This document shows, piece by piece, positions 26,174 through 34,750 of a stretch of 45,580 bases of DNA (positions are counted from its first letter, which is position 1; each line of letters starts with the position of its first letter). The position numbers and the translations under genes were made by a program. The notes beneath the pieces are model-generated. The model saw nothing but the letters and a program-made list of their open reading frames with translations. It made no database searches and was not told the origin of the DNA. Source of the stretch: an uncultured Dokdonia sp. (GTDB taxonomy: Bacteria > Bacteroidota > Bacteroidia > Flavobacteriales > Flavobacteriaceae); contig NZ_CALEMI010000109.1 in assembly GCF_937910895.1 (NCBI RefSeq), forward strand, positions 1 to 45,580. Reading direction: 5' to 3'.

Positions 26174-26818
26174 ATGTCAGAAAACCAAATCACGTATACA
26201 CATACCAACACGTATACAACCCTTAATACTTTTACGCCGAAAACCAAAAATGTCTGGTTCGCTTTTCATGGGATGGGACATCTCAGTCGTTATTTTATAA
26301 AACACTTTGAAGGACTCAATGCTGATGAAAATTATATTATTGCGCCACAAGCACCTAGTAAATACTATCAAGATAAGCGTTTTAAATATGTAGGCGCTAG
26401 TTGGCTTACCAAGGAAAAGACTGCTTTAGAAAAAGAAAATGTACTCGCCTATATTGATGCCGTTTGGGCTACCGAATCTAAAAAATGGGAAGGACAACAC
26501 ATCAACCTCATCTTAATGGGATATTCTCAAGGAGTTTCTATTGTGACCCGCTGGGCAAGTAGCCGAAAGATAGATTGTAAGCATCTCCTACTTCATTCTG
26601 GTGCGATCCCTCACGAATTAATACCAGCTGATTTTAAATATCTGTCACCAACCACAAAGGTTACTTACCTCTATGGAGACAAAGATGAATATATCAACGA
26701 AGCGCGTAAAACAGAACAACAATTAAAAGGCACCGCACTCTTTGGGGATCGTTTACACGTTGAAGTCTTTGATGGAATCCATGAAGTGAATGAAGCGTTT
26801 ATTAAAAAACGTATATAA
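26174..26818 (+). CDS. Alpha/beta hydrolase (phospholipase/carboxylesterase family)
   Basis: A 214-residue cytosolic serine esterase. The nucleophile elbow is MGYSQG with Ser118; Asp169 in LYGDKDEYI and His203 in DGIHEV complete the likely catalytic triad. The oxyanion region is FAFHGMGHL, and PQAPSKYY matches the carboxylesterase family. No signal peptide is present. It follows the GNAT gene after 59 bases that carry a degenerate palindrome. The substrate is unknown. Confidence 0.87.
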   Translation: MSENQITYTHTNTYTTLNTFTPKTKNVWFAFHGMGHLSRYFIKHFEGLNADENYIIAPQAPSKYYQDKRFKYVGASWLTKEKTALEKENVLAYIDAVWATESKKWEGQHINLILMGYSQGVSIVTRWASSRKIDCKHLLLHSGAIPHELIPADFKYLSPTTKVTYLYGDKDEYINEARKTEQQLKGTALFGDRLHVEVFDGIHEVNEAFIKKRI

Positions 26819-26843
26819 GCGATCACCTGTCTCCTACAAATTG

Positions 26844-28598
26844 TTATATTTTGATGATTTTTTTTGTAATGACAAGTTCATTCTCTTTATAGAATGATAT
26901 AAAGTAAGTCCCTCTATAAAGGTCAGAAGTAGATACTACCATTTCATCCTGTTGTATAAGGTGAGTAGCTACAAGTTGCCCTAACATATTGTATATTTTA
27001 ATTTCACTGTTTCCTGCTATAAATTCTGATATTTTAACTGTAATGATATCTTTCGTTGGATTGGGATATAATTGTATATCAAAATCAGTTTGAACATCTT
27101 CTACAGTAAGCGGTGATTGCCCTTCTATGATGGTTATCGTTTGATTAGCACTAACGTCTTCTATTAGATCTATATGACCACTTAACCATGTAACTTTAAC
27201 ATAATCAATAATAGCTACGTTACCGACTCCAAAAGATTCAACATCAGAATTTTGACTTAAATAACTCTCTACATTAGTCGTTACTCTATATTGTTTTTCT
27301 CCATTTATACTGATTTCTATTCTTGAACCATAGCCATCACGGTTACTTTCCACACCTTCAAGGCTTACTTTTAACCATTTATTAAACAATAGTTGATAAT
27401 ATCTATTATTCCATAAGTCAAATGTATAAGGATCTCTATTGGCTACGACAATATCTAAATACCCATCATGGTCAAAATCTCCTGTTGCATTACCATAAGA
27501 GTGCGCTAAATCTGTTTCAAAACCATTACTTAGAACTCTGGTGAATGATATGTCTTCATTCTGGTAATAAAATGCTGCCGATACTTCTCCATTGTCATTT
27601 GTATCATCAAAGCCACTTACATATAAATCAAGCCGCCCATCATTATCCATATCTATAAAATTTGCTCCCCAAGATGTCCTATCAAAACTAACTCCAGATG
27701 AAATTGCTATTTCTGAAAAAGTTCCATCACCATTGTTTTTCATAAGCGCATTAGCTGGAACAGGAAAATCTTGATCATAAGCAGTGTTGGTTATATAAAC
27801 ATCTATAAAACCATCTGCATCATAATCATCTAGTCCCACTGACATTGCATCCATAACATATCCAACTTCTGCTTCTTCTGAGATATCAGTAAATGTCCCA
27901 TCTCCATTGTTATGGTATAAAATATTAGTAGTTACTTTCCTATCATTAATAAGATAAATATCTAACCACCCATCATTATTATAATCAAAAAAAGTAGCTT
28001 GAAAAGTAATCTTACTCACATTCCCAATCGCAGATAATTCATTAACATTTTCAAAGGTTCCATCTCCATTATTTCTAAATAGCATATTAGGTATCAACTG
28101 ATTCAAATCTCTATTACTTAAAAAAAGATCCAAATCTCCATCATTGTCATAATCTCCCCAAGAACCACTATTAGTATGAAGCAGCACATCTGGAATTCCC
28201 GCAGCTACCGTAATATCAGTAAATATAAAATTATCATTTCTGTAAAGCCTATTTTTATATTCTTCACTAGCGACAAAAAGATCTTTATCCCCATCATTAT
28301 CAAAATCAATCCAAACAGCTTGTTTTAAAGACATTGGGAGTTGTTCAAGCTCAAAGGTTACTTTTTCAAAAACACCATTCACATTTCTAAAAAATCCTAT
28401 AGGTTCTCCATCATCTCCAGATACTGTAATATCATCCCAACCATCCTTATCAAAGTCACAAAAAGGGACTCCAGTACCAAACTGTACAGCGTTTGAAAAA
28501 CTAAAGTTTACACTTTCCGAAACTTCCTCAAAAACTTGACCGTACCCGTAAAGACAGAGAAAATAACAAAGTAAAAATGCAGTATAATAATGCTTCAT
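26844..28598 (-). CDS. Secreted VCBS/FG-GAP repeat protein with ASPIC domain and T9SS tail
   Basis: A 584-residue exported protein. The signal peptide is MKHYYTAFLLCYFLCLYGYGQ. Seven or so VCBS/FG-GAP repeats with calcium-binding D-x-D-x-D-G loops follow (FCDFDKDGWDDITVSG, WGDYDNDGDLDLFLSN, FIDMDNDGRLDLYVSG). An ASPIC/UnbV domain (RDGYGSRIEISINGEKQYR, then WLSGHIDLIEDV) comes next, and a type IX secretion domain ends the protein (IQLYPNPTKDIITVKI, then RGTYFISF). It is probably a cell-surface or secreted integrin-like beta-propeller protein. The gene stands alone. Confidence 0.92.
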   Translation of the reverse strand: MKHYYTAFLLCYFLCLYGYGQVFEEVSESVNFSFSNAVQFGTGVPFCDFDKDGWDDITVSGDDGEPIGFFRNVNGVFEKVTFELEQLPMSLKQAVWIDFDNDGDKDLFVASEEYKNRLYRNDNFIFTDITVAAGIPDVLLHTNSGSWGDYDNDGDLDLFLSNRDLNQLIPNMLFRNNGDGTFENVNELSAIGNVSKITFQATFFDYNNDGWLDIYLINDRKVTTNILYHNNGDGTFTDISEEAEVGYVMDAMSVGLDDYDADGFIDVYITNTAYDQDFPVPANALMKNNGDGTFSEIAISSGVSFDRTSWGANFIDMDNDGRLDLYVSGFDDTNDNGEVSAAFYYQNEDISFTRVLSNGFETDLAHSYGNATGDFDHDGYLDIVVANRDPYTFDLWNNRYYQLLFNKWLKVSLEGVESNRDGYGSRIEISINGEKQYRVTTNVESYLSQNSDVESFGVGNVAIIDYVKVTWLSGHIDLIEDVSANQTITIIEGQSPLTVEDVQTDFDIQLYPNPTKDIITVKISEFIAGNSEIKIYNMLGQLVATHLIQQDEMVVSTSDLYRGTYFISFYKENELVITKKIIKI

Positions 28599-28859
28599 AG
28601 ACCTGTCCTATTTAATTATACTTATTATTATAATTTCTAATCATCTACGTATATAAGTCACTAGATATATATTAGTTTATAGTAAACGATAACACTAAAT
28701 TTAATGAAAAAATCTACGTGTTATACATGAAGACTTTTAAATAAATTTCTTCAAGGCAAGCCAATGGAACATTTTTAAGAAACATATTTGGAAACTTTAA
28801 ATATTGCCTAAAGAGGCAAGCCTTGGAGTATTAAACCTTCCTAGAATAAATAGAAGTTT

Positions 28860-29075
28860 GCTTTCGCGAAAACAAAAAAAAACCGCAACGTTTGTTACAG
28901 GAATTTTACTCATAGTTGTTGTTCAATAGATCCCGAGACGAGCTCGGGATAAGCGATTCATACGGTTTCGCGAAAGCAAAAACAAAAAAATTCCCGTAAC
29001 GTTTGCTACGGGAATTTTACTTATAATTGTTGTTCAATAGACCCCGAGACGAGCTCGGGATAAGCGATTTACACG
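28860..29075. repeat. Tandem duplication of palindrome, terminator and hairpin
   Basis: Two diverged units (28860-28963 and 28964-29075) each contain a degenerate iterated palindrome, a gtaacgtttg-type hairpin region, the segment ttgttgttcaatag and a hairpin with cccgag/ctcggg arms (28930-28950 and 29043-29059). Equivalent points are about 111 bases apart. A third degenerate palindrome (gctatcgcaaaa) follows at about 29081-29092. Confidence 0.8.
28989..29016 (-). terminator. dnaK terminator
   Basis: Perfect 10-base arms (aattcccgta, 28989-28998; tacgggaatt, 29007-29016) with an 8-base loop. On the minus strand a T-rich tract follows. The equivalent hairpin in the left unit (about 28880-28905) is degraded. 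Confidence 0.8.
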
Positions 29076-29106
29076 TTTTTTGCTATCGCAAAAATTGGTT
29101 CTCTGC

Positions 29107-31020
29107 TTACTTCACTTCTTCAAAGTCAACATCTTCTACATCACTTGAAGCATCTCCACTTTCTTCTGTTGCTTGTGCATCAGGTCCTGGTTGTGCTTCT
29201 CCTCCGCCTTGCGCTTCTGCTTGTGCTTTATACATCTCTTCAGAAGCTACTTTCCAAGCTTCGTTGATCTTATCTAAAGCTGGTTGGATAGCATCAAGGT
29301 TTTTTGTTTCAAAAGCTGCCTTTAATTCTACTAAAGCATCTTCGATAGGTTTCTTCTTATCATCAGATAACTTATCTCCAAATTCTTTTAACTGCTTTTC
29401 TGTTTGAAAAATCATTCCATCTGCTTCATTAATCTTATCGGCAGTTTCTTTTGCTTTTGCATCAGATTCAGCATTTGCTTCTGCTTCAGCTTTCATCTTT
29501 TTGATTTCTTCTTCTGTAAGTCCAGATGAAGCTTCAATACGAATATCCTGAGACTTGTTAGTCGCTTTATCTGTAGCACTTACTTTGATAATTCCGTTAG
29601 CATCAATATCAAAAGTTACTTCAATTTGTGGAGTCCCTCTTTGTGATGGTGGAATACCATCTAAGTGAAAACGTCCAATCGTCTTATTATCTGCTGCCAT
29701 CGCGCGCTCTCCCTGTAATACATGGATTTCTACCGATGGTTGATTATCTGCTGCCGTTGAGAATATTTGTGACTTCTTTGTTGGGATGGTTGTATTAGCT
29801 TCAATAAGCTTTGTAAATACATTCCCCATTGTCTCAATACCTAAAGAAAGTGGTGTTACATCAAGAAGTAATACATCTTTTACATCTCCTGTAAGTACCC
29901 CTCCTTGAATAGCAGCTCCTACGGCTACTACCTCATCTGGGTTTACTCCTTTTGAAGGTGCTTTTCCAAAGAACTTCTCTACTGCTTCCTGTACTGCTGG
30001 AATACGTGTAGATCCTCCTACAAGAATAATCTCATCAATATCACCAGTACTTAATCCCGCAGCTTTTAATGCTGTTTGACAAGGCTCAATCGTTCTTTTT
30101 ACAAGATCATCTATAAGCGCCTCAAACTTTGCACGGCTTAACGTACGTACTAAGTGTTTTGGTCCGCTCGCTGTTGCAGTAACATACGGTAAGTTGATCT
30201 CTGTTTGTGTAGAAGAAGAAAGCTCAATCTTTGCTTTTTCTGCAGCTTCTTTAAGACGTTGTAAAGCCATTGGGTCTTTACGAAGATCCATATCTTCATC
30301 TGAAAGAAACTCTTCTGCAAGCCAGTTAATGATTTTTTGATCTACATCATCTCCTCCTAAATGCGTATCTCCATCTGTTGAAAGTACTTCAAATACACCA
30401 TCTCCTAATTCTAGGATAGATACATCATGCGTTCCTCCTCCAAAGTCAAATACTACAATTTTCTGATCGGTATTTTTCTTGTCAAGTCCATACGCAAGCG
30501 CTGCTGCTGTAGGCTCATTAATAATACGTTCTACTTTAAGACCTGCAATCTCTCCAGCTTCTTTCGTTGCTTGACGCTGACTATCATTGAAGTAAGCTGG
30601 TACTGTAATGACAGCACGTGTTACTTCTTGTCCTAAATAGTCTTCTGCTGTTTTCTTCATTTTCTGAAGTGTCATTGCAGATAATTCTTGTGGCGTATAC
30701 AAACGACCATCAATGTCTACTCTAGGCGTATCGTTATCACCTTTTACTACTTTGTAAGCTGCACGTTCTGCTTCGCTAGAACTTTCGCTGTATTTATTCC
30801 CCATAAAACGCTTGATAGAAGCAATCGTTTTTGTTGGGTTTGTTACAGCTTGTCTTTTTGCTGGATCGCCTACTTTAATCTCTCCTCCTTCTACAAACGC
30901 AATTACAGATGGTGTCGTACGTTTACCCTCAGCGTTAGGGATCACTGTAGGTTCGTTACCTTCCATAACAGCGACGCACGAATTGGTAGTTCCTAAGTCA
31001 ATTCCTATGATTTTACTCAT
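29107..31020 (-). CDS. dnaK: Molecular chaperone DnaK (Hsp70)
   Basis: A 637-residue ATP-dependent chaperone of full length. The ATPase domain starts [21 protein letters not shown] and carries [47 protein letters not shown] and [15 protein letters not shown]. The substrate-binding domain has [20 protein letters not shown], and the helical lid ends in an acidic tail ([13 protein letters not shown]). It works with DnaJ and GrpE, which are not in the window. The upstream region carries a TGACA-N3-TGTCA inverted repeat that may act in heat-shock control. Confidence 0.98.
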   Translation of the reverse strand: MSKIIGIDLGTTNSCVAVMEGNEPTVIPNAEGKRTTPSVIAFVEGGEIKVGDPAKRQAVTNPTKTIASIKRFMGNKYSESSSEAERAAYKVVKGDNDTPRVDIDGRLYTPQELSAMTLQKMKKTAEDYLGQEVTRAVITVPAYFNDSQRQATKEAGEIAGLKVERIINEPTAAALAYGLDKKNTDQKIVVFDFGGGTHDVSILELGDGVFEVLSTDGDTHLGGDDVDQKIINWLAEEFLSDEDMDLRKDPMALQRLKEAAEKAKIELSSSTQTEINLPYVTATASGPKHLVRTLSRAKFEALIDDLVKRTIEPCQTALKAAGLSTGDIDEIILVGGSTRIPAVQEAVEKFFGKAPSKGVNPDEVVAVGAAIQGGVLTGDVKDVLLLDVTPLSLGIETMGNVFTKLIEANTTIPTKKSQIFSTAADNQPSVEIHVLQGERAMAADNKTIGRFHLDGIPPSQRGTPQIEVTFDIDANGIIKVSATDKATNKSQDIRIEASSGLTEEEIKKMKAEAEANAESDAKAKETADKINEADGMIFQTEKQLKEFGDKLSDDKKKPIEDALVELKAAFETKNLDAIQPALDKINEAWKVASEEMYKAQAEAQGGGEAQPGPDAQATEESGDASSDVEDVDFEEVK

Positions 31021-31098
31021 TATATTATAGTGTTTAAATGTTACTTAAAATTTTTATACACTACACAATAGTCAATCATTATGCCACTGCCAATAAGC

Positions 31099-31111
31099 TG
31101 ACAAGGTGTCA
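31099..31111 (-). promoter_or_regulatory. Inverted repeat TGACA-N3-TGTCA upstream of dnaK
   Basis: A perfect inverted repeat (tgaca agg tgtca) lies 79 bases upstream of the dnaK start. TTGGCA follows on the minus strand before a weak TATTGTG, so it sits just upstream of a plausible promoter. It differs from the CIRCE element, which is not seen. A role in stress regulation is inferred from position. Confidence 0.4.
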
Positions 31112-31121
31112 TTTTTTTTTT

Positions 31122-31135
31122 GCTTTCGCGAAAGC
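31122..31135. repeat. Iterated palindrome, copy 7
   Basis: Exact GCTTTCGCGAAAGC between dnaK and umuC, preceded on the plus strand by a run of ten T. It may help terminate umuC transcripts on the minus strand, where an A run follows instead, so terminator function is doubtful. Confidence 0.95.
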
Positions 31136-31155
31136 GGAAGTCTATAAGAAAATAG

Positions 31156-32433
31156 CTAAACTCCCTCAGAGCCTATCTCTAACAACTCTCGCCACTGTGT
31201 TGTATATCGAGGACTTCGTTCTCGCTTGATTAATTCCCATTCGGATACACGTGTTCCAATCATTGCAGAAGACACTGTGGTTTTTCCAAACTTTCGATTG
31301 AGAACATCGAGTGTTTGCATTAGATTTGTGTCTAAAATTTTAGAACGTTTTTCAAAAAGATTTCCTTGTACATGATTTTCAGGAATCAATCCTGTCAGAT
31401 TTACAGCTACTTTCTTATACCTATAACCCGATTTGTAAATACTTTGTAGGGCTTTACGTGCTTGTGTTATAAGTGCAAACGTATCATTGGTCGGGATGGA
31501 GAGAGTGACTGTGGTGCGGTTTGAATATTGCTTGTCTATTGTACTATGATAGTTTGTATAGAGTGCCACGTGAATATAGGTAGCACAGGATTTCTGAGTA
31601 CGCAATACTTCGGCGACTTCTGTAATATAGTAAGCACAAGCTTCTTCTATTCTTCCTAAGTCAGGTAATTTCTGTCCAAAGGACTTTGCGGTTCCGATGG
31701 CTTTCTTGGGATTAGGAACTACCATAAATTCTAAGCAAGATTCCCCTCGCAACTCTTTCCATAATCGCTCTCCTACAACCGTCATCTCTTTGCGTACCCA
31801 AGCGAGCGGTAACTTCACAAAATCAATCGCCTTAAAAACACCTATCGCTTGAAGTCGTTTTACGTGTTTTCTTCCAATACCCCATATATCACCTATATCT
31901 GCCCATTGTAAGGCTTCTATACGTTTGGCTTCTGTGTCCATGACATAAACATGCTGATAGGTAGGAATCTTCTTTGCCATACGGTTGGCTAATTTGGCTA
32001 ATACTTTTGTGGGAGCGATCCCAACACCTACTGGTAAGCCTGTATATTTATAAATACGTTCTTTCATATCAACCCCATACGCTCGCATATCAATATGAGA
32101 TAATCCGTGTAAATCAAGAAAAGCTTCATCAATACTATATACTTCTACACAAGGAGAAAATGTGCTCAATATATTCATTACCCGTTGCGACATCTCTCCG
32201 TACAAGGTGTAATTGGAAGAAAAAAAGGTGACTTTATTTTCTATAAGAATATGCTTGATTTTAAAAACTGCTTCAAACATGGGAATATGAGTCAACTGTT
32301 TTGCTTCTTTGTTTGCTGCAATAATACATCCGTCGTTATTACTCAATACCACCACAGGTTTTCCCCATAAGTCAGGTCGGAAGACCTGCTCACAAGAAGC
32401 ATAAAAGCTATTACAATCTACCATCGCTATCAT
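31156..32433 (-). CDS. umuC: Y-family DNA polymerase V catalytic subunit UmuC
   Basis: A 425-residue translesion polymerase. The palm starts MIAMVDCNSFYASCEQVFRPDL with the first catalytic Asp, and the second acidic pair lies in VEVYSIDEAFLDL. The helix-hairpin-helix region (DIGDIWGIGRKHVKRLQAIG) and the little-finger domain follow, ending in the typical C terminus (RSPRYTTQWRELLEI). With UmuD' it forms Pol V and copies damaged DNA with errors. The start overlaps the umuD stop by 4 bases (ATGA), so the two are translationally coupled. Confidence 0.96.
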   Translation of the reverse strand: MIAMVDCNSFYASCEQVFRPDLWGKPVVVLSNNDGCIIAANKEAKQLTHIPMFEAVFKIKHILIENKVTFFSSNYTLYGEMSQRVMNILSTFSPCVEVYSIDEAFLDLHGLSHIDMRAYGVDMKERIYKYTGLPVGVGIAPTKVLAKLANRMAKKIPTYQHVYVMDTEAKRIEALQWADIGDIWGIGRKHVKRLQAIGVFKAIDFVKLPLAWVRKEMTVVGERLWKELRGESCLEFMVVPNPKKAIGTAKSFGQKLPDLGRIEEACAYYITEVAEVLRTQKSCATYIHVALYTNYHSTIDKQYSNRTTVTLSIPTNDTFALITQARKALQSIYKSGYRYKKVAVNLTGLIPENHVQGNLFEKRSKILDTNLMQTLDVLNRKFGKTTVSSAMIGTRVSEWELIKRERSPRYTTQWRELLEIGSEGV

Positions 32434-32798
32434 CGGGCATCGTGGATTATATAGGTGATGACTCCCCAGAGTACACAGGTTTCCTGATCTTTATCAAAGG
32501 GAACACGCAATACTTTAAAACTTCCGTCTTGTACGACTAAAGCCAAATCCTTAAAACCAGGCGTAAGAGATCTGTCTATAATAAGAACATCCTTGTCTAG
32601 GATGGTAAAATCTTTCCACGCATTTCCTTTTACTCTGACAAAAAAAGTAGCATCTTTATGTATGGATAATTCCTCATTAAGATCAATAGGTGCTTCCATA
32701 TAATGAGTAGCAGCACTAGGAAAACCTGTCTGCTTCGATACTTCTGCTTGATGGCGGTCTTTGGCAACCTTTACTTTTCCTGACACTTCTATTTCCAT
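32430..32798 (-). CDS. umuD: UmuD-like Pol V subunit lacking the protease dyad
   Basis: A 122-residue S24/LexA-fold protein that aligns with E. coli UmuD almost without gaps (TGFPSAATHYMEAPIDLNEE, then VLIIDRSLT and VVQDGSFKVLRV). E. coli UmuD uses Ser60 and Lys97 to cut itself before Gly25. Here position 60 is Ala (GNAW instead of GDSM) and position 97 is Leu, while Gly25 is kept. Self-cleavage is therefore not expected; cutting in trans or a role without processing remain possible. The reading frame is intact, so this is not an obvious pseudogene. A palindrome and perfect -7 element precede it. Confidence 0.9.
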   Translation of the reverse strand: MEIEVSGKVKVAKDRHQAEVSKQTGFPSAATHYMEAPIDLNEELSIHKDATFFVRVKGNAWKDFTILDKDVLIIDRSLTPGFKDLALVVQDGSFKVLRVPFDKDQETCVLWGVITYIIHDAR

Positions 32799-32802
32799 AC
32801 TT

Positions 32803-32823
32803 CAAAAATATGGAATTATTCCA
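32803..32823 (-). promoter_or_regulatory. umuDC promoter with operator-like palindrome
   Basis: On the minus strand the palindrome TGGAATaATTCCA (32823-32811, 6-base arms) directly abuts a perfect -7 element TATTTTTG (32810-32803), five bases before the ATG. Such a position fits a repressor site; an SOS-type operator is inferred. Confidence 0.55.
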
Positions 32824-32856
32824 ATAAAACAGCGTAATTCCTAAGTAACATTATGT

Positions 32857-32864
32857 TATTTTCG
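32857..32864 (+). promoter_or_regulatory. -7 element (TATTTTCG) for the CPBP gene
   Basis: TATTTTCG is one mismatch from TAnnTTTG and lies 29 bases before the ATG at 32894. It is divergent from the umuD promoter. Confidence 0.4.
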
Positions 32865-32893
32865 CATACTAATGGGATAATGAAACTAACTAT

Positions 32894-33559
32894 ATGACTT
32901 CGAGCCAAAAGACACGCCTTCTTTTTAAAACTTTTTTTAGAATGTGGGGATTATATATCCTCTTTTTTATCACTTTGGGTGTGCTGACTCGTTGGATTCC
33001 TGAACTCAATGCAGAAGCTTATGAAGATGCTACGCTCAAAAAACTCGTACAAGAAAATCCATTTAAGCTTTTTATCCTGGCATGTGTCTTTGCCCCTATC
33101 GTAGAAGAAATGATGTTTAGAACCCTCATCAAACCTACACATACCGATATCCTCTTGTTTATTTGTTCGTGGCCTGTTTTTATAGGACTCCGTTTTCTAC
33201 CTAGAGATATTCACTGGGGGATCATACTTGCATTTGGTGCTACCGTTCTCTTTGTCTTATTTTATATTTTAAAACATCTTATTACAGAAACCACCACGCA
33301 GCGATTGCGTACGTTTCTTCACACCTACAAAACACTGATATTAATTATAGTATCCGTGGTGTTTGGACTCGTACATATTGGTAACTACGTAGATGATTTT
33401 GTAATCAATCTTGCTTTATTAGTCCTCATTGTACCTCGTATTATTTCTGGCTTTATGATGGGATGGATTAAAATCAAAAACCAAGGGCTTGTCTGGTCTA
33501 TGGGGCTTCATTTTATGAATAATGCATTTGTAGTGGGAATCATTCTTTTGGCGAGTTAA
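32894..33559 (+). CDS. CPBP family intramembrane glutamic protease
   Basis: A 221-residue polytopic membrane protein of the CPBP (CAAX protease/bacteriocin-processing, Abi) family. The three motifs are visible: EExxxR at Glu71-Glu72-Arg76 (VEEMMFR), FGLVHIG with His161, and the C-terminal HFMNN with His206. Members cleave within membranes and are linked in various bacteria to prenyl-protein processing or peptide immunity. No bacteriocin genes are seen nearby, so its job is open. It is divergent from umuDC with a 95-base shared region. Confidence 0.88.
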   Translation: MTSSQKTRLLFKTFFRMWGLYILFFITLGVLTRWIPELNAEAYEDATLKKLVQENPFKLFILACVFAPIVEEMMFRTLIKPTHTDILLFICSWPVFIGLRFLPRDIHWGIILAFGATVLFVLFYILKHLITETTTQRLRTFLHTYKTLILIIVSVVFGLVHIGNYVDDFVINLALLVLIVPRIISGFMMGWIKIKNQGLVWSMGLHFMNNAFVVGIILLAS

Positions 33560-33656
33560 TGGGGTAGTTGTTATTTGGTTATTGGTTATCCGTTTGACTA
33601 TGACTAAATAGCATTCCCTTTTTCTGGTTAATAATTAATCTTATACTTTGGTTTTT

Positions 33657-33701
33657 GATGGATGATGGATGATGGATGATGGATGATGGATGATGGATGA
33701 T
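33657..33701. repeat. Heptanucleotide tandem repeat (GATGATG)n
   Basis: Five perfect GATGATG units at 33661-33695 are flanked by partial units (gatg before, gatgat after), about 6.4 units in all. It is intergenic. Confidence 0.95.
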
Positions 33702-33820
33702 AATTAAAAATAAACAGGATTAAAAATCAAAATCTTTTCTCTATACTCTATACTCTCTCCTCTATTTTCTATATTCTATATTCCCTTTTTCTAATTTCTA
33801 ATTTCATTTTTAAAACTTCC

Positions 33821-33834
33821 GCTTTCGCGAAAGC
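33821..33834. repeat. Iterated palindrome, copy 8
   Basis: Exact GCTTTCGCGAAAGC at the right end of the pyrimidine-rich island in the gap after the CPBP gene. Confidence 0.95.
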
Positions 33835-33990
33835 AAAAACAGCATGAATAGAATTATCTCATCTGTACCAGAATATCAAAAATTAATGCAAAACCATCTA
33901 TTAACTATTAATATATAAAACTTAAATATTACCTTTAGTTTATTCTGAAAACATATTAGAGAACTGACCTACTTTTAGTACATTAGGCCT

Positions 33991-34608
33991 TTGATTACAA
34001 GACAAATAAAATTGAGATTAGAACAAAAGAATCGTGGAGAAAAAAGAACTTTTCTTATTCAAGAAAGCGGATTAAAAGTTTCCGAGGATAGCTCATTTGG
34101 TAATAGTAGCCGAATGATTCCGTTTGAGAATATTACCAATGAATTTATTTCATTAAAATTCAATCCTATTCATTACTTACTAATTATCGTTCTTGGTGTT
34201 TTAATTGTCTTTTCATTTCTAGTCTTTAAAATGTACAACATAGACAACCTAGGAAAAATTTATGGAGCGATTTTAATAGTTCTTATAGGTGGCGCTTTTG
34301 GAGTTTTTAATTTCAAAATGGCATCAACTGTCCTTAGATGTATAGATTACGAAGGAATTGAATTTTATAAAGATGAACCATCAAAAAAAGAGATGGACTC
34401 ATTTATCAGCGAATTATTCAAACGAAGGAATATATATCTTGAAAAACGGTTTGGAAAAGCAAACCCAAATTTAAGTTATAATTTTCAATATGCTATGTTT
34501 TATCATTTGCACTCGTTGGAAATTATTAATAATGAAAAACTTAACAAACTACTAGCTGACCTTGACAAGACTCATAAAATAGATATCATTCCTTTCAGTA
34601 AGAATTAA
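33991..34608 (+). CDS. Membrane protein of unknown function
   Basis: About 205 residues with a TTG start at 33991; no ATG precedes it before an in-frame stop, and the next in-frame ATG would remove the well-formed N-terminal domain. The N-terminal 45 residues look like a small PH-like or beta domain (LIQESGLKVSEDSSFG). Two transmembrane helices follow (YLLIIVLGVLIVFSFLVF and IYGAILIVLIGGAFGVF) and then a soluble helical C-terminal part. No family recognised. The base composition is clearly AT-richer than in the following gene. Confidence 0.65.
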   Translation: MITRQIKLRLEQKNRGEKRTFLIQESGLKVSEDSSFGNSSRMIPFENITNEFISLKFNPIHYLLIIVLGVLIVFSFLVFKMYNIDNLGKIYGAILIVLIGGAFGVFNFKMASTVLRCIDYEGIEFYKDEPSKKEMDSFISELFKRRNIYLEKRFGKANPNLSYNFQYAMFYHLHSLEIINNEKLNKLLADLDKTHKIDIIPFSKN

Positions 34609-34750
34609 TTCTAATATATAAGAAAATCCTAAATCAAAAATCACTCCTTTCTACCTCAACTCATTTATAATTCTTTCTTTTGTACCCTATACGTTATAAG
34701 TTTTCTCATATAACAATCTTTTCAGCTAGAAAAAACAAAGAAACTAAAAA

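Larger units (their letters stand above)
28599..29106. other. Intergenic region (508 bases) downstream of dnaK
   Basis: No coding sequence is supported. The left half is AT-rich, with the 9-mer aggcaagcc at 28754-28762 and again at 28814-28822. The right half is a tandem block of palindrome, terminator and hairpin, annotated separately. Confidence 0.6.
33560..33990. other. Intergenic region (431 bases) with low-complexity DNA
   Basis: No coding sequence is supported. It contains a heptamer satellite (33657-33701), a pyrimidine-rich island of tctata/ttctaattt-like words (about 33735-33815), and the iterated palindrome at 33821-33834. TACTTTTA at 33970-33977 may be the -7 element of the following gene. 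Confidence 0.6.

Noticed and set aside
30427-30996. Long open frames on the plus strand opposite dnaK
   Set aside because: They lie entirely within dnaK on the other strand, have unlikely Cys/Ser/Tyr-rich composition and no start signals; they reflect dnaK codon bias.
31038-31229. A 63-codon plus-strand frame between dnaK and umuC containing AFAKA
   Set aside because: It covers the dnaK promoter and the end of umuC on the other strand; the AFAKA words come from the palindrome, not from a gene.
33657-33701. Tandem heptamers considered as a CRISPR array
   Set aside because: Seven-base units without spacers; no cas genes are present.
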